From JACOXB01 sp036517755 (GTDB lineage: Bacteria > Patescibacteriota > Minisyncoccia > UBA6257 > Colwellbacteraceae), in NCBI GenBank assembly GCA_036517755.1, contig DATDUH010000040.1, positions 1-7,515 on the forward strand: 7,515 bases of DNA, given 5' to 3'. The position numbers and the translations under genes were made by a program. The stretch's first letter is position 1, and each line of letters opens with the position of its first letter. The notes under the pieces are model-generated. The model was not told where the DNA came from. It did no database searches and saw nothing but the letters and a program-made list of their open reading frames with translations. Shown in pieces: positions 6,121 through 7,515 of the stretch.

Positions 6121-6138
6121 CAAAAATTAAACTATAAT
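6109..6138 (+). promoter_or_regulatory. Predicted leaderless promoter of the cell-wall hydrolase operon
   Basis: A perfect -10 TATAAT at 6133-6138 stands exactly 6 nt before the ATG at 6145, so the first transcribed base would be the A of the start codon. A -35 match CTGCCA at 6109-6114 (4 of 6, spacer 18) lies within the 3' half of the upstream tRNA. No Shine-Dalgarno site precedes the ATG, in line with a leaderless message. Confidence 0.6.
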
Positions 6139-6144
6139 TTTCTT

Positions 6145-6576
6145 ATGGAAGGAGAAAAAATAGCGTCGCTCGTCGAACTGGCTCAATCTCTCCTTGGTAC
6201 CCCTTATAAATACGGCGCCACCCCGGAGGAGGCACCTCAAGTTTTTGACTGTTCTTCTTTTACCCAATATCTCTATAAAAAAATTGGGGTGGAATTACAG
6301 CGCTCGAGCATCCTCCAGGCTACTCAGGGGGACGAGGTTAATAATAAAAACGACCTCCGGCCCGGTGATCTTCTTTTTTTTCGCGGCGCAAGAGGACACT
6401 ATAATGACGGCCTTTTCCCTGGTCGAGAGGTCTATGTTGGTCATGTTGTTTTTTATCTCGGAGAAAATAAAGTAATCTACGCGAGTGACCCCCTAGGAAA
6501 AGTCGTTGTTAAAACCCTAGCTGAGGGAAAATCGCTCTGGGGCCCGATGGTGATGGCGAAACGAATCGTGAAATGA
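6145..6576 (+). CDS. NlpC/P60-family cysteine peptidase (putative peptidoglycan endopeptidase)
   Basis: 143 residues, essentially one NlpC/P60 domain. Such enzymes cut the gamma-D-Glu to diaminopimelate (or similar) bond in the peptide stems of peptidoglycan. Visible motifs: LLGTPYKYGATPEEAPQVFDCSSF with nucleophile C36, RPGDLLFF (72-79), and GHVVFYLG with H100. The third catalytic position, usually His (or Asn/Gln) 12 residues after the second, is Y112 in VIYAS. An insert of about 17 residues (GARGHYNDGLFPGREVY) separates GDLLFF from GHVVFYLG. There is no signal peptide or membrane segment, and none can be added by an upstream start because a tRNA gene ends 24 nt before the ATG. The stop overlaps the next gene's start (ATGA), so the two are one unit. 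Function as a peptidoglycan hydrolase is inferred from the family; the altered triad and lack of export signal leave the site of action open. Confidence 0.9.
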   Translation: MEGEKIASLVELAQSLLGTPYKYGATPEEAPQVFDCSSFTQYLYKKIGVELQRSSILQATQGDEVNNKNDLRPGDLLFFRGARGHYNDGLFPGREVYVGHVVFYLGENKVIYASDPLGKVVVKTLAEGKSLWGPMVMAKRIVK

Positions 6577-7268
6577 TGGAAGAAGCGAGGCTGGCCCAAA
6601 CACTACTGAATCATAAAAACCACCTAAGAAGACTTAAGGCGGCTATTACTAATCCGATCCGAGCCACCAAGAAAGAAAAAGAAGAGGTTAGGGAACAGAC
6701 GGAAGTCGAGCGAAGTTGGTGGACCGAAATTAAACCCTACGAATCGCTTGAGGAAATTGCTTCTGATTTCGCCTCAGAGAAGCTCGTGAGAGTAAAACCA
6801 AATTCTGATTTCAAGCTAATCATGAGATTCGCTAATCCCGAGCTTGAAGATTGGCAGCCCTATTTAAGGAGGGACGCCGCCAGTCTTCTCTATGAGATAA
6901 CAAAAAACTGGAGGGTAAAAATGACGAACGCGGAACTCTCAAGAGATATCAGGCTTTCGGTAACTAGTCTCGTTAGGACAACTAATTATCAAATTAAGTT
7001 GATAGAGCTGGGGAAGCTCGCTATGTTAGACAGCGCCCATACTAAAGGAGAGGCTTTTGATATTGATGGCTGCGGCTATTATGATGCTGAAGAGAATATC
7101 AATCCCCGCCAGAATAAAAACTATCGGGTGCTTTACAATCCCCTAGTCCACCAGCTGCTTCAAAAAACGCTTGAAGAGATGAAATTAGAAGGAAAACTTA
7201 ATTTTGTCTTGGAATATAAAGGGAGCACGAACCAAGTCTTCCATATCGCCCGGAGTCCTCGATACTAA
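6573..7268 (+). CDS. DUF5715/M15-like protein, putative zinc D,D- or L,D-carboxypeptidase
   Basis: 231 residues. The C-terminal half has the mark of the LAS metallopeptidases (M15/VanY/DUF5715 type): SVTSLVRTTNYQ (129-140), then SAHTKGEAFDID (154-165), matching SxHxxGxAxD with H156 and D163 as zinc ligands, and VFHIAR with H224 as the likely third ligand. Family members trim peptide side chains of peptidoglycan. The N-terminal 120 residues are unusual: a charged, Lys/Glu-rich helical stretch (about 13-47) and a segment not recognised here. No signal peptide or membrane span is seen. The ATG overlaps the stop of the NlpC/P60 gene by 4 nt; a second ATG follows at once, so the true start may be 6576. 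No ribosome site is present, so translation is presumably coupled. Pairing with NlpC/P60 supports a joint cell-wall role; substrate and location are not known. Confidence 0.75.
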   Translation: MMEEARLAQTLLNHKNHLRRLKAAITNPIRATKKEKEEVREQTEVERSWWTEIKPYESLEEIASDFASEKLVRVKPNSDFKLIMRFANPELEDWQPYLRRDAASLLYEITKNWRVKMTNAELSRDIRLSVTSLVRTTNYQIKLIELGKLAMLDSAHTKGEAFDIDGCGYYDAEENINPRQNKNYRVLYNPLVHQLLQKTLEEMKLEGKLNFVLEYKGSTNQVFHIARSPRY

Positions 7269-7297
7269 TTGCGAGAATCGTAAAGAACCCCTATACT
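7269..7297 (+). promoter_or_regulatory. Predicted tRNA-Asp promoter
   Basis: -35 TTGCGA at 7269-7274, a 17-nt spacer, and -10 TATACT at 7292-7297. The expected start point is near 7304, about 11 nt before the mature tRNA. It begins right after the stop of the preceding gene. Both hexamers are close to consensus and the spacing is optimal. Confidence 0.65.
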
Positions 7298-7314
7298 GGA
7301 ATGGCTTTTAGTTT

Positions 7315-7389
7315 GGGCGCGTGGTGTAGCCCGGTTAACACGCCTCCCTGTCACGGAGGAGATCGCCGGTTCGAATCCAGTCGTGCCCG
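7315..7389 (+). tRNA. tRNA-Asp (GTC)
   Basis: 75 nt. Acceptor GGGCGCG/CGTGCCC (one G-T pair) with discriminator G73 as expected for tRNA-Asp, D arm GTGT/ACAC with a GG-containing loop, anticodon arm CCTCC/GGAGG around CTGTCAC (anticodon GTC at 7350-7352), variable loop AGATC, and T arm GCCGG/CCAGT with loop TTCGAAT. One C-A mismatch (51-63) and a G-T pair weaken the T stem. No CCA is encoded. Its own promoter precedes it; the 3' end of gatA faces it 11 nt downstream. Confidence 0.95.
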
Positions 7390-7400
7390 CAGATAATTTC

Positions 7401-7515
7401 TTAGCTTGATTCGTAAACCTGGCCGACGCCCAAAATATCCGCCTCGCGGAAGGGCTTGCCAATCAGCTGAAAACCAATAGGCAATTTGCCCTGCCTGCCG
7501 GCAGGCAGGCTTCCG
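7401..7515 (-). CDS. gatA: Aspartyl/glutamyl-tRNA amidotransferase subunit A, C-terminal fragment
   Basis: The last 38 codons of a minus-strand gene entering from the right edge. The reading GKLPIGFQLIGKPFREADIL, then GVGQVYESS and stop, matches the closing segment of GatA (usual form GLPVGLQLIGKPFxExxLLxxAxxYE). GatA is the amidase subunit of GatCAB, which turns misacylated Glu-tRNA-Gln and Asp-tRNA-Asn into Gln-tRNA and Asn-tRNA. Just before LPIGFQ the frame reads GSLPAGRQGK, where GatA normally has a short loop; this extra stretch is encoded by a perfect 20-bp palindrome. The rest of the gene, including the Ser-Ser-Lys catalytic part, lies outside the window. It is convergent with tRNA-Asp. 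Confidence 0.85.
   Translation of the reverse strand, partial: GSLPAGRQGKLPIGFQLIGKPFREADILGVGQVYESS
7490..7509. repeat. 20-bp perfect GC-rich palindrome read in frame inside gatA
   Basis: CCTGCCTGCC followed directly by its reverse complement GGCAGGCAGG, with no loop. In the gatA frame it encodes LPAGRQ, an insert next to the conserved LPIGFQLIG. The same peptide, LPAGRQ or LPAGRQG, is familiar from many unrelated proteins of Patescibacteria, which suggests a dispersed palindromic repeat; that dispersal is recalled knowledge and not visible here. Confidence 0.85.

Noticed and set aside
6573..6576. Recoded TGA (as in Gracilibacteria/Absconditabacteria)
   Set aside because: TGA ends the NlpC/P60 gene exactly at the overlapping ATG, and none of the conserved genes needs an internal TGA codon.
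6145..7268. Prophage or integrative element between the tRNA genes
   Set aside because: There is no integrase, no direct repeat of a tRNA 3' end, and no other phage-type gene; the tRNA context is kept only as a hint.
7265..7462. Minus-strand open frame of 65 codons containing TGFEPAISSVTGRRVNRATPRA-like sequence
   Set aside because: It is the antisense reading of tRNA-Asp, a well-known false protein in databases, and it overlaps the promoter, the tRNA and gatA.

Overview
The window looks like a piece of a small-genome bacterium of the Candidate Phyla Radiation (Patescibacteria). This is an inference from several signs: very tight gene packing, a 61-residue SecE, a PheT about 160 residues shorter than the usual form, weak or absent Shine-Dalgarno sites, promoters whose -10 box lies almost on the start codon, tRNA genes without an encoded CCA, and short GC-rich perfect palindromes read in frame inside conserved proteins (the LPAGRQG-type insert in GatA). 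TGA is used as a normal stop.

Left part, minus strand, 1-5813: six core genes read right to left, pheS-pheT-gyrB-secE-nusG-rplK. pheS and pheT (4 nt apart) encode the two subunits of phenylalanyl-tRNA synthetase. After a 118-nt gap carrying a good promoter and a leader hairpin comes gyrB, followed within 26 nt by secE, 1 nt later by nusG, and 4 nt later by the first 14 codons of rplK (ribosomal protein L11), which runs off the left edge. secE-nusG-rplK is a widespread order; gyrB directly in front of it is not the usual neighbour.

Middle, 5814-6144: a divergent control region. One promoter faces pheS; another faces a plus-strand unit with two CAT-anticodon tRNA genes. The second (6049-6120) is an ordinary elongator-type tRNA. 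The first (5934-6005) keeps an initiator-type acceptor stem and almost perfect secondary structure, but has lost nearly all the bases that hold the tRNA elbow together: position 8 is A, there is no GG in the D loop, position 48 is A, and the T loop reads TGC instead of TTC. The same D-loop and T-loop changes mark the staphylococcal tRNA-Gly species dedicated to cell-wall synthesis, and the next two protein genes here are cell-wall hydrolase relatives. This is the most interesting signal in the window, though a merely divergent initiator tRNA is the simpler explanation.

Right part, plus strand, 6145-7389: a two-gene operon, with a 4-nt ATGA overlap, of an NlpC/P60 cysteine peptidase and a DUF5715/M15-like putative zinc peptidase, neither with an export signal. 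The first gene seems to be transcribed from a TATAAT box placed so that the message starts at the ATG (leaderless). tRNA-Asp follows with its own promoter. Facing it on the minus strand is the 3' end of gatA, carrying a 20-bp palindrome in frame.
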